DNA of 30,802 bases, taken from positions 1 through 30,802 of the IMG/VR virus record IMGVR_UViG_3300042731_004505; one strand, written 5' to 3'. Position 1 is the first letter of the stretch. Each line of letters begins with the position of its first letter. Both the position numbers and the translations under genes were made by a program. Source of the stretch: a virus. The notes beneath the pieces are model-generated. The model did not search any database. It had not been told where the DNA came from and worked only from the letters and a program-made list of their open reading frames with translations. Shown one piece after another: positions 16,144 to 22,594 of the stretch.

Positions 16144-16377
16144 ATGACAAAAAAACAATCACAATCGCCACGCGATATGATCATAAAAGCGATGAACGAA
16201 AGACAATGGAGCATGTATAAGCTGGCACAAGAGTCTGGCGTGCATTACATGAGAGTGCATAATTTCGTAAAAGGCAAAAGCGATATTATGTTTGAGTCCG
16301 GGCTTAAAATATTGAAAGCCCTGGACTTGCTAGATACTCATGATCCATTCAGCGAAGGAAAAACCAAAACGGATTAG
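16144..16377 (+). CDS. XRE/Cro-CI type HTH DNA-binding protein
   Basis: A 77-residue product with one helix-turn-helix: MIIKAMNERQWSMYKLAQES (12-31) leads into GVHYMRVHNFVKGKSDIMFE, the Cro/CI pattern in which the second helix makes the DNA contacts, then a short helix LKILKALDLL. No dimerisation or cleavage domain, so it is Cro-like in size and not a full CI repressor. It has an AAAGGAG site. A target could be the dyad at 14078-14096. It ends within the antisense microprotein gene at 16330-16464. Confidence 0.8.
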   Translation: MTKKQSQSPRDMIIKAMNERQWSMYKLAQESGVHYMRVHNFVKGKSDIMFESGLKILKALDLLDTHDPFSEGKTKTD

Positions 16378-16464
16378 AACACCGATACCGAACCATTTTG
16401 CGAGAATATTAATTAATTTTCCTATTAGTTTTCGATTTATGCTTGGATTGTATATTCCTGGCAT
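16330..16464 (-). CDS. 44-residue membrane microprotein, paralogue B
   Basis: Minus-strand gene too short for most gene callers. GAGG lies 6 bases before its ATG. It encodes MPGIYNPSINRKLIGKLINI, then LAKWFGIGVLIRFGFSFAEWIMSI. The C-terminal half matches the neighbouring 38-residue gene (IRFGF..EWI.S in both), which shows that the frame is under selection. One membrane-spanning helix with an embedded Arg is likely. The 3' end overlaps the HTH gene by 48 bases in antisense. Function unknown; superinfection exclusion is a reasonable guess for such prophage membrane peptides. Confidence 0.6.
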   Translation of the reverse strand: MPGIYNPSINRKLIGKLINILAKWFGIGVLIRFGFSFAEWIMSI

Positions 16465-16479
16465 GGTAGTCCTCTTATG

Positions 16480-16596
16480 CTAAAACAAACTTAAAATCCA
16501 TTCTGAAACTGCAAATCCGAACCGGATAAATATTCCGCAGATAAACGAGAGAATCAAGAAAAACAATATGCTTTTAAATGTGATTTCAATTTCCAC
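16480..16596 (-). CDS. 38-residue membrane microprotein, paralogue A
   Basis: Minus-strand GTG-start gene with a strong GGAGG site 6 bases upstream, 20 bases after the methyltransferase stop. It encodes MEIEITFKSILFFLILSFIC followed by GIFIRFGFAVSEWILSLF, a single hydrophobic helix. The last 18 residues align with paralogue B (IRFGF, xEWI, S conserved), so the two arose by tandem duplication. Position right after the FkbM-type gene suggests co-transcription and a common purpose at the cell envelope. The function is not known. Confidence 0.6.
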   Translation of the reverse strand: MEIEITFKSILFFLILSFICGIFIRFGFAVSEWILSLF

Positions 16597-16615
16597 GTCC
16601 TGCCTCCTTGCCGTG

Positions 16616-17392
16616 TCAGAAACATTCACAATATAAAGCCAGCGTATTATCTCCCTGGTTGCTCAGGCAGTAGCCGGCACTTTCGAGATGCCTTCGTAAC
16701 CCAATCATTTTATAATCAAGACTGTGAGATTCAAAATGAATAATTTTAGGCCTTGTCTTTTCGATTGAGCAATTATAAATCACCTGGTCATCAAGGCCCT
16801 CTGCGTCGACCTGCAGCACGTCTATTTCCGGCCCTAATCCGAGTTTGTCAAGCAGCGGGACAAGCTTCATGCTTTCAGGATGGATCGTCTCTATGGCCGC
16901 CTCAGCGTCTCCTTTGTAATACGTGGATAGCCATTTCTTTGTGTGCTCCGGATCCCCTGATGTTGCGCCTGTCGGGGCTCTGTAAACAGGCCATCCCTTC
17001 GCATATGATGGCATTTTAATAAGCGGCCAGATTTCTTTTTTGATCGCATAGAGCGTTAGGTGCCCTCCTGGCCCTATCGCCCCTGCCCATATTTTATGAT
17101 CGGGATGGAAAGAATAATTTTCAGAAAGATATGGAATTAAGGACTCCTGAGGCTCGATGAGCAATATTTGCGTTTTATCTTTAAATGCCTTTGCAAAATA
17201 GTAAAGTGGATCGGCAAATTTTCCGTCATTGGCGCCGACCTGAACGATTTTTAATTTCTTTTTTATCATCAGCAAAATGACCATCGCACTTTCAAACGCT
17301 GATGATAATTTATCTGGCTCTTGTCTTACTTTGAGTTTGCAAATATCGTAACCAAAACAATTTACGGATTTTTTGATGATTTTTTTAAGCAT
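16616..17392 (-). CDS. FkbM-family methyltransferase
   Basis: SAM-dependent O-methyltransferase of the FkbM type, 258 residues from the ATG set by GGAGG 7 bases upstream; an upstream alternative start at 17419 lacks this. SAM motif I is VQVGANDGKF (50-59), acidic motif II is IEP (79-81), and EIDVLQVDAEGLDD (189-202) plus IIHFESH are family hallmarks. FkbM enzymes often methylate sugars of surface glycans. On the opposite strand from all neighbours and next to the switch, it looks like a lysogenic-conversion gene that alters the host envelope; that role is inference. Confidence 0.85.
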   Translation of the reverse strand: MLKKIIKKSVNCFGYDICKLKVRQEPDKLSSAFESAMVILLMIKKKLKIVQVGANDGKFADPLYYFAKAFKDKTQILLIEPQESLIPYLSENYSFHPDHKIWAGAIGPGGHLTLYAIKKEIWPLIKMPSYAKGWPVYRAPTGATSGDPEHTKKWLSTYYKGDAEAAIETIHPESMKLVPLLDKLGLGPEIDVLQVDAEGLDDQVIYNCSIEKTRPKIIHFESHSLDYKMIGLRRHLESAGYCLSNQGDNTLALYCECF

Positions 17393-17462
17393 TAAACAAC
17401 CTCCAAAAATTCGCCTCACTTTTTAAGTCCGGAAAACCGATAGGCATACATGTAAATTTTGA

Positions 17463-17490
17463 TATATAGAATCTTTATTTTTATTATCAA
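17463..17490 (-). promoter_or_regulatory. Promoter for the methyltransferase operon
   Basis: On the minus strand TTGATA (17490-17485) and TATATA (17468-17463) are separated by 16 bp, with about 65 bases of leader before the methyltransferase ATG. The region is AT-rich and lies between that gene and the minus-strand regulator-like gene. Confidence 0.5.
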
Positions 17491-17560
17491 CTTTCATTTT
17501 TTTCATTGAATATTTCACAAGAATATTGTTAAAAATAATTGGGCCTCAAGGAGAAAGCCA

Positions 17561-17722
17561 ATGGTATCAAACGAAAAAAATTCGGAAAATACCAATACTC
17601 GCTTAACTAAAAGCCTATCTATTTTTCAGAAGATTTTTCTTGTAGCTTGCTCAAAAGCCCTAAGAGCTCGTCAGGATCAATCTTTAAATCACTCAAAGCC
17701 TTTTGGGTCGCAGAGTCAATAA
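17561..17722 (+). CDS. Possible small plus-strand gene (53 aa), doubtful
   Basis: ATG with an AAGGAGA site 6 bases upstream opens a 53-residue frame, MVSNEKNSENTNTRLTKSLS onward, that overlaps the 3' part of the minus-strand gene at 17619 in antisense. The ribosome binding site is good, but the composition in the overlap is explained by the opposite strand and there is no family match. Listed only as a possibility. Confidence 0.2.
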   Translation: MVSNEKNSENTNTRLTKSLSIFQKIFLVACSKALRARQDQSLNHSKPFGSQSQ

Positions 17723-17960
17723 TCTGATTGCGTATTTCTTCTCTCAGCCTCTCTGCAGCCGCATCAATATTATCTTCATAGGCCAGTCGCCCTGCTAATT
17801 CCCGTATTCCGAAATCATTTGAGAACGCAAACAATAACATCCATGCCGCCTCTGGGCTGGATCCATGTTTTTTGCCAGGGTGGAAGTTCTCCCATTTTTC
17901 AACCAATGTTTCGGGGAAATAATACGATCTTTTTATTTTTTCCTGATCTTTTTTAATCAT
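17619..17960 (-). CDS. Possible ribbon-helix-helix regulator, leaderless
   Basis: A 113-residue minus-strand product from ATG 17960. IKRSYYF could form the beta strand, PETLVEKWENF helix 1 and SSPEAAWMLLFAF helix 2 of a ribbon-helix-helix fold, followed by a helical acidic C-terminus; this assignment is by pattern only. A good promoter has its -10 ending only 8 bases before the ATG, so the transcript is predicted to begin at or next to the start codon. That explains the missing ribosome binding site and parallels the leaderless cI message of lambda. The divergent partner is at 18100. Confidence 0.6.
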   Translation of the reverse strand: MIKKDQEKIKRSYYFPETLVEKWENFHPGKKHGSSPEAAWMLLFAFSNDFGIRELAGRLAYEDNIDAAAERLREEIRNQIIDSATQKALSDLKIDPDELLGLLSKLQEKSSEK

Positions 17961-17968
17961 ACAAACAC

Positions 17969-17997
17969 TTAATAGCAAAGAACTTATAGGAAGTCAA
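17969..17997 (-). promoter_or_regulatory. Minus-strand promoter of the switch region
   Basis: On the minus strand TTGACT (17997-17992) and TATTAA (17974-17969) are spaced 17 bp apart. The -10 lies inside TTGCTATTAAG, one of three TGCTAT motifs. The predicted start is at about the ATG of the minus-strand gene. Confidence 0.65.
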
Positions 17998-18097
17998 AAG
18001 GGTTTTTTAGAACAAAATAGAGTTTTTCGCTTTACAAGCCTTTTTTCTGTGCTATCTTTTATTAGAGTTATTCAGAATTTTTTGGGATTAAATAGCA
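17972..18097. promoter_or_regulatory. Divergent control region with three TGCTAT motifs
   Basis: TGCTAT occurs at 17977-17972 (minus), 18050-18055 (plus) and 18097-18092 (minus). The first two overlap the -10 elements of the two facing promoters; the third lies just before the plus-strand ATG and forms the inverted repeat GTGCTAT/ATAGCAC with the second. This arrangement suits a shared operator set. Confidence 0.45.
18031..18058 (+). promoter_or_regulatory. Plus-strand promoter of the switch region
   Basis: TTTACA (18031-18036) and TATCTT (18053-18058) with 16-bp spacing. The expected start near 18065 lies downstream of the GTG at 18049, so the gene it drives must begin at ATG 18100. Confidence 0.5.
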
Positions 18098-18099
18098 CT

Positions 18100-18333
18100 A
18101 TGCCACTATACAAAGAAACAAATTGCATAAACTTTTCGGCTCCCGGGTATAAAAATGTCGTGAGAGCGGGTAATGAAATCGCAAGAAAAATTAATAGGCC
18201 GGTCCATGAAGTGGTCTCAGAAATCCTTTTAACTATCAATTCAAAGATACAAAATTCAGACTCAACAAGTCAAGAAAAAAATATATTCTACGATTTAGAC
18301 CTTGATCTTTCACAATTAAATAGGGTGGGTTAG
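18100..18333 (+). CDS. Small ribbon-helix-helix-like protein
   Basis: A 77-residue product from ATG 18100. NCINFSA could be the strand, YKNVVRAGNEIARKI helix 1 and PVHEVVSEILLTINSKI helix 2, again the strand-helix-helix order of small DNA-binding regulators, then an acidic tail. It is transcribed divergently from the 113-residue gene, 140 bases away, across facing promoters that share motifs. A Cro-like antagonist or an excision factor are the likely roles, since the integrase follows. No direct family match is claimed. Confidence 0.6.
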   Translation: MPLYKETNCINFSAPGYKNVVRAGNEIARKINRPVHEVVSEILLTINSKIQNSDSTSQEKNIFYDLDLDLSQLNRVG

Positions 18334-18337
18334 CCCG

Positions 18338-18366
18338 TTGACTAGGGCGTAAAAAACCTTTATTGT
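18338..18366 (+). promoter_or_regulatory. Integrase promoter
   Basis: TTGACT (18338-18343), 17-bp spacer, TATTGT (18361-18366). It is followed by a 6-bp hairpin TGGCCG/CGGCCA (18368-18388) in the leader, ahead of the AAAGGAGG site of the integrase. Confidence 0.65.
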
Positions 18367-18409
18367 ATGGCCGTCTTGCTTGCGGCCAGAACAAGAAAGG
18401 AGGTATTTT

Positions 18410-19366
18410 ATGTCCAAAGTTAGCAGGCTAAGACTAAGTGTGTTGTTAAGCAAATATGCACAGGCAAATAGTCAACTAAGAGAGTCAAGTATTGGAATTG
18501 TCAACACGGCGTTTGATCATCTCTCAATTGCTTTCGGCGATCCGTATATTGATCAGATTGGCGTTATCCAGGCTCAGATGTTCTACGGCTGGATGCTTAA
18601 GAGAAAAGTCAATGACAAGCCTTACAGCCCGGTTACAGTCAAGATTTACATCGAAGCAATTAAGACCGTGTTTAAATGGGCCATTGACGCAAACCTGATC
18701 GAAAACAATCCGTTTGCAAAAGTTCGCAAGATCAAGCATAGGGCAAAAAAGAAAGTGCCTTATGAAGATGACGAGCTCAGGCGGTTGTTTTCGGCGTGTC
18801 CGGATGACCGATGGCGATTAATTATCGCATTGACTACTGTTGGATTAAGGCGAGGTGAAATCCTGAATCTGGCCGTTAATGATCTTGACTATATCAATCA
18901 AGAGATTTATGTTCAGTCAAAGGATCAAACGCTTCAAACGTGGATCTGGAAAATTAAAGACACTGACTCCAGAATTGTTCCCATGACGGGACTGATCGAA
19001 CATTGTGCTTTGCGGATACATGCAACACTGCCGACCGGTCAGCCGTATATTTGCTTGAAGCCCGATCGCTATCAATTTTTATGCCGAAAAGGATTTGAAA
19101 ATCTTTCAGAGCGAGTAAGGAAATGCCCTGAGAGCAATTTTAGACGGTCCCTATTAAGCATCTTTGATCGGGCTAATGTAACATACAAAACATTCCACGC
19201 ATTGCGTGGGACGGCCGGAACGATCATGGCTGAAAACGGCCTAACACCCGAAAAATTAAAAGAGGTGTTAGGCCACTCAAAGATTGAAACGACTTACGCA
19301 CATTATATAGCCCCCCGTAAAGGCTATATAAGCGATGCCCGGAACGCCGCCTACAGGCAGTCATAA
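18410..19366 (+). CDS. int: Tyrosine recombinase integrase
   Basis: Site-specific recombinase for phage integration and excision. The 318-residue product has an N-terminal SAM-like core-binding domain (about 10-105) and a catalytic domain with Arg147 (GLRRGE), a Lys in the IWKIKDTDSR hairpin, His263 and Arg266 (FHALRGT), His289 (LGHS) and nucleophile Tyr296 (ETTYAHY). All catalytic residues are present, so it should be active. The ATG is set by a very strong AAAGGAGG site; an earlier TTG is rejected. A tRNA-derived attachment site follows within 12 bases of its stop, as usual for tRNA-targeting integrases. Confidence 0.93.
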   Translation: MSKVSRLRLSVLLSKYAQANSQLRESSIGIVNTAFDHLSIAFGDPYIDQIGVIQAQMFYGWMLKRKVNDKPYSPVTVKIYIEAIKTVFKWAIDANLIENNPFAKVRKIKHRAKKKVPYEDDELRRLFSACPDDRWRLIIALTTVGLRRGEILNLAVNDLDYINQEIYVQSKDQTLQTWIWKIKDTDSRIVPMTGLIEHCALRIHATLPTGQPYICLKPDRYQFLCRKGFENLSERVRKCPESNFRRSLLSIFDRANVTYKTFHALRGTAGTIMAENGLTPEKLKEVLGHSKIETTYAHYIAPRKGYISDARNAAYRQS

Positions 19367-19376
19367 CAGGCAGTCA
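19353..19376. repeat. Direct repeat beside attP (possible arm-type sites)
   Basis: ACAGGCAGTCA occurs at 19353-19363 and again at 19366-19376, a 13-base period, spanning the integrase stop codon and ending two bases from the tRNA-derived core. The spacing is close to a helical turn and the place suits integrase arm-binding sites. It could also be a chance duplication. Confidence 0.4.
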
Positions 19377-19377
19377 A

Positions 19378-19424
19378 TGGGCAGTACCGGACTTGAACCG
19401 ATGACCTCCTGGATGTCGACCAGG
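19378..19424 (-). other. attP core: 3' half of a tRNA-Val(GAC) gene
   Basis: The minus strand shows the anticodon arm CCTGG-TCGACAT-CCAGG, a 5-base variable loop AGGTC, a T-arm ATCGG-TTCAAGT-CCGGT, acceptor strand ACTGCCC and discriminator A. The D-arm and 5' acceptor strand are absent, so it is a fragment and not a tRNA gene. The anticodon would be GAC (Val), though position 33 is C and not the usual U. Integrases that target tRNA genes carry the 3' end in attP to restore the gene after insertion. CCA is not encoded. Confidence 0.75.
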
Positions 19425-19604
19425 CGGAAACAAGAGGTCGTGCCGGGAAGTCGTTAAAACGAAACAAACAGTCATTCTGGTCGCAAGTAAGGCCCTACTC
19501 CTCCTTGGGGCCTGAAAATGAGGCGGTGGCGTTAACAAAGACCTAAGAAAAGCCCTAGAAGTATTGGGATGCCTGACGAATATCATTTTCTTCCAAAAAC
19601 ACAC

Positions 19605-19666
19605 TGGGTCTCACGACCCACCCTACTTTCGGTGACCCGGTGTACGCCCCATCGGGTTGCCTTTTT
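19605..19666 (+). terminator. Tandem hairpins ending in an intrinsic terminator
   Basis: TGGGTC-TCAC-GACCCA (19605-19620) is followed by a 12-bp stem 19631-19642 with 19650-19661 (three G-U pairs, 7-base loop) and then TTTTT (19662-19666). It would end integrase transcription after it crosses attP. The attP-to-19700 interval contains no other gene I can support. The unassigned segment 19425-19604 shows nothing clear. Confidence 0.65.
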
Positions 19667-19700
19667 AAAAAACCCAACCTGATCTATGAAAGGATGAACT

Positions 19701-19796
19701 GTGTGTATAAAACTTATCAAATCAATTTTGTGTGCAATTACGGCGATATGGATTATTCCGAACGAGCCCCTTATGTTTATCAAGAGAGGTAAGTAA
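19701..19796 (+). CDS. 31-residue hydrophobic leader-type peptide
   Basis: GTG start with AAAGGA 6 bases upstream encodes MCIKLIKSILCAITAIWIIP, then NEPLMFIKRGK, one short hydrophobic segment flanked by Lys. Its TAA overlaps the ATG of the next gene (TAATG), so it is probably translated to couple the next gene, and may also act as a membrane peptide. Too short for homology. Confidence 0.45.
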   Translation: MCIKLIKSILCAITAIWIIPNEPLMFIKRGK

Positions 19797-20008
19797 TGTA
19801 TTTTCCCGCTCCGCCAGAAACATTTTTTCACCGTGTCCATATCGGCCGGCCAACAACGCCAGATCAGCACGGCTTTTGTGAACTGTGCTATCGTTATACA
19901 AATGAAGATGTTGTCCAGTGCGAAAGCTGCGGAGAGTGGACCTGTCCTGAATGCTTAATCGGAAATCTCTGCTACGAATGCTTTGTGAATATCCTGAAAG
20001 GAGGATGA
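19796..20008 (+). CDS. Small zinc finger protein with four CxxC pairs
   Basis: A 70-residue product with eight cysteines in four CxxC pairs: FCELC, QCESC, TCPEC and LCYEC, all in the last 45 residues. This should bind two zinc ions, possibly in a cross-brace like RING or FYVE fingers. The N-terminus MYFPAPPETFFHRVHIGRP is unusual and Pro/aromatic rich. It is first of the recombination genes and lies 3 bases before the exonuclease gene, so a helper role in recombination or DNA binding is possible. Confidence 0.65.
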   Translation: MYFPAPPETFFHRVHIGRPTTPDQHGFCELCYRYTNEDVVQCESCGEWTCPECLIGNLCYECFVNILKGG

Positions 20009-20011
20009 CTT

Positions 20012-20881
20012 ATGCCAATCACCGAAGAGCAAAGACTGCGTAGGCGTGATCATATCGGAGCCTCTGATATTGCCGCCATAAATGGCTTGAGCAAATGGGC
20101 CAATCGATATGACATCTGGGCATTTAAGACACGTCGTTACGATGGAGATAAATCAAGCAAGCCAAAAGATGCAGGTAATTATTTTGAGCCTGCCGTTTTG
20201 GATTGGGCAGAGAGCGGTTATGGGCTCGGGCCAATTGAGCGCGATCCTAAAAAGCTTACGGTCCCGTACAAAGAGTGGCCTGTTATCGAGTCGAATCTTG
20301 ACGGCATTTTAATCAGCACCGGAGAGCCGGTCGAAGCGAAAACGACAGATCTGTTCTTTCCGTCAAATGAGGTGTGGGGCGACGAAGAAACAGACGAAAT
20401 TCCTGACCGTGTGATTTTACAGGGACAGACGCAAATGATCTGCACAGAAACAGATATGTGTTATGTTCCCGCTTTTATCGGCGGCCGTGGATTCACAATG
20501 TATCGCGTCAAGCGAAACAAAGACGTGATTGACATGATCCTTGAAAACGCTCACGACTTCTGGGAAAACCACGTACTAAAGGACATTCCTCCTGACGAAA
20601 TCCCTTCAATGGCGATCATCAAGAAAATGCGTCGTGAGCCTAAAAGCGTCACGATTATTTCTGATGATCTTGTTCGGGAGTGGCTCACTGCAAAAGAAAA
20701 ACACCTCATTGCCAAAAAAGAATTTCAAGAAGCTCAAAGGCGGATGCTTGGAACTTTTGGAGACGCGGAGGCTGGGGAATGCGGACTCGGAACCGTTACT
20801 TATTTTACAACGAAACAAAAAGGATATACTGTCGAACCAACTGAATTTAGAACGCCGCGATTCAAAGCGAAAGGGGCTTAG
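20012..20881 (+). CDS. YqaJ-type phage recombination exonuclease
   Basis: 5'-3' exonuclease of the lambda Exo/YqaJ family, which resects DNA ends for the annealing protein encoded next. The 289-residue product contains IGASDIAAI (15-23), GNYFEPAVL with Glu59, the metal ligand Asp97 in SNLDGIL, the catalytic VEAKT with Glu108 and Lys110, and LQGQTQM (136-142), all in the right order. The C-terminal 80 residues are helical and family-typical. It has an AAAGGAGG site and lies 5 bases before RecT, forming the usual two-component single-strand annealing system. Confidence 0.92.
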   Translation: MPITEEQRLRRRDHIGASDIAAINGLSKWANRYDIWAFKTRRYDGDKSSKPKDAGNYFEPAVLDWAESGYGLGPIERDPKKLTVPYKEWPVIESNLDGILISTGEPVEAKTTDLFFPSNEVWGDEETDEIPDRVILQGQTQMICTETDMCYVPAFIGGRGFTMYRVKRNKDVIDMILENAHDFWENHVLKDIPPDEIPSMAIIKKMRREPKSVTIISDDLVREWLTAKEKHLIAKKEFQEAQRRMLGTFGDAEAGECGLGTVTYFTTKQKGYTVEPTEFRTPRFKAKGA

Positions 20882-20886
20882 TTATT

Positions 20887-21897
20887 ATGGCACAGAACAA
20901 TACTATTCAAAAGGTTGGCACAAAGCAAACATTGCAAACAATGCTTGAAGGGGATGCTTTTCAAGATTCATTGAAAGCTGTTCTTCCAAGGCATTTGACT
21001 CGGGAAAAATTCATAAAGACAGTTCTTATTGCTACAAGCAAGAATCCCCGATTGATGGAGTGTACGCGGGATTCATTTTTGAAGGCGGTCATTACCTCGG
21101 CCGAACTTGGATTAGACTGCACGGGTACTCTTGGGCAGGCATACCTTGTACCGTTTAAAAACGGAAAATCCGGAAATTATGAATGCCAAATGATACCGGG
21201 CTATCAGGGATTGATAGACCTTGTTTATCGCGCAGGCCAGGTCAAGTATATTGATGCCCAAGTTGTCTGTGAAAACGATAAATTTCGATTCTCGCTCGGA
21301 ACAAATCCGTTTATTGAGCATGAACCCGAACTGGACGATAGGGGAAAAATTCGTGCGGTTTATGCGGTTGCAGAAATTGACGGACAAAAGCCGAAAATTG
21401 AGGTCATGTCTTTATCTGAGGTAAAGGCAATTCAAGACCGGTCTAAGGCAAAAAATAATGGTCCATGGGTTACGGATTTCAACGAAATGGCACGAAAAAC
21501 AGTGCTGAGGCGGATAATTAAATATCTCCCGAAATCAGTTGAGATCGAACGCTTGATTGGTGTCCTTGATGCCGACAATCAGCAATATGATGCGATTGCA
21601 GAGGAAACAGCGAATGAAGCTAAGGCAGGTGCCCAGGGACTCACGGAGCGTATGAAAAAGGCAAAACAGGTTGATTCAACAGTTTCGAATGCACCTCCCG
21701 ATGAAGATCAAAACATTCCTGATCCTGAAACCGGGCAGGCAGACGCTCCAAATGACACGGATGGCGAACAGGCAACGGAGTGCCGTTTTTATTGTACAAA
21801 CTGTGATGGCGAGTTTGACAGTTTGAAAAACGGCAATTGTCCAAACTGCATAACGGGTAAGCATATCGTTGATCGAAGGCCTCAGGTGGAAAAATAA
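20887..21897 (+). CDS. recT: RecT-family annealing protein with C-terminal zinc ribbon
   Basis: Single-strand annealing recombinase that works with the exonuclease before it. Residues 1-215 are a standard RecT domain: LKAVLPRHLTREKFIKTVLI, NPRLMECTRDSFLKAVI, GLDCTGTLGQAYLVPF, YQGLIDLVYRAG and WVTDFNEMARKTVLRRIIKYLP. A flexible Pro/Asp-rich linker (about 240-297) leads to an extra zinc ribbon with CTNC (303-306) and CPNC (318-321). RecT proteins normally lack such a module, and the linker may let it contact DNA or a partner. Otherwise length and motifs are typical. Confidence 0.93.
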   Translation: MAQNNTIQKVGTKQTLQTMLEGDAFQDSLKAVLPRHLTREKFIKTVLIATSKNPRLMECTRDSFLKAVITSAELGLDCTGTLGQAYLVPFKNGKSGNYECQMIPGYQGLIDLVYRAGQVKYIDAQVVCENDKFRFSLGTNPFIEHEPELDDRGKIRAVYAVAEIDGQKPKIEVMSLSEVKAIQDRSKAKNNGPWVTDFNEMARKTVLRRIIKYLPKSVEIERLIGVLDADNQQYDAIAEETANEAKAGAQGLTERMKKAKQVDSTVSNAPPDEDQNIPDPETGQADAPNDTDGEQATECRFYCTNCDGEFDSLKNGNCPNCITGKHIVDRRPQVEK

Positions 21898-21928
21898 TAA
21901 ATCCAACACACAGAACAGGAAAATAAAC

Positions 21929-22576
21929 ATGTATTGTGAATATAATGGCGAATACATAAATGAAGATGATTGCGAAGAATGTTCGCGGTTAGGGAGTTGT
22001 AAACAATATCGACGTAGTGAGGAGAGGAACAAGCAATTGGAGCATTTACGCAATAACGAGGTTATACAGCAAACAAAGAGGAAGCTCCTGGCAACTATCG
22101 GCATGGATGAAATTGCGATTGACAATTGTCTTGATAATCTTTGCAGTGCCATCTTTAAGGATTATCAATCATGGATAACAGCGAACATCTTAGACGTCAT
22201 CGAGAACAGGATTCTTGAATATATTGATAACAATGTTAAATCCTACGTCGAAGAGTGCTTCGCAAAGGCCACTTCTGAAATGGTACTTGAAATCTCAAAA
22301 GACGGCAAGCCAATGGTGACTACAATTCAGGAAACTATTGTCAAGCAGTTTACGGCGTTTCTGAAAAAAACAGACTCCAACAGGAGGAATATCATTGAAC
22401 GCAACATCAACGATGCCATAAACAGAAAAGTCACGGACATGGCAAATGAGGCGTTGGCTGAGCTGAAAAAAGAGACTGTTGAGAAGTTTGAAAAAGAAGC
22501 AATGAAGAAAATGATGGAAGGCATGGCAAAGGCTATCAATCAGGACAAGCGATTACTGTCAATGTTTGGTGAATAA
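21929..22576 (+). CDS. Helical protein in the recombination operon
   Basis: A 215-residue product from ATG 21929 (AGGA upstream; an upstream frame start overlaps recT and is rejected). The N-terminal MYCEYNGEYINEDDCEECSR has four cysteines within 27 residues, a small zinc-binding piece, and the remainder is long charged helix likely to form a coiled coil (EALAELKKETVEKFEKEAMK). No family recognised. Lying between RecT and a RecF/SMC-like ATPase remnant, it could have been its partner or a nucleoprotein scaffold; that is inference. Confidence 0.65.
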   Translation: MYCEYNGEYINEDDCEECSRLGSCKQYRRSEERNKQLEHLRNNEVIQQTKRKLLATIGMDEIAIDNCLDNLCSAIFKDYQSWITANILDVIENRILEYIDNNVKSYVEECFAKATSEMVLEISKDGKPMVTTIQETIVKQFTAFLKKTDSNRRNIIERNINDAINRKVTDMANEALAELKKETVEKFEKEAMKKMMEGMAKAINQDKRLLSMFGE

Positions 22577-22594
22577 CACAGAAAAGGAGAAATC

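Noticed and set aside
17561-17722. Plus-strand gene opposite the 113-residue regulator-like gene
   Set aside because: Good ribosome binding site, but most of the frame is antisense to a better supported gene; kept only as a low-confidence entry.
19374-19604. Minus-strand 76-residue frame
   Set aside because: It runs across the tRNA-derived attP core, has no ribosome binding site and resembles nothing.
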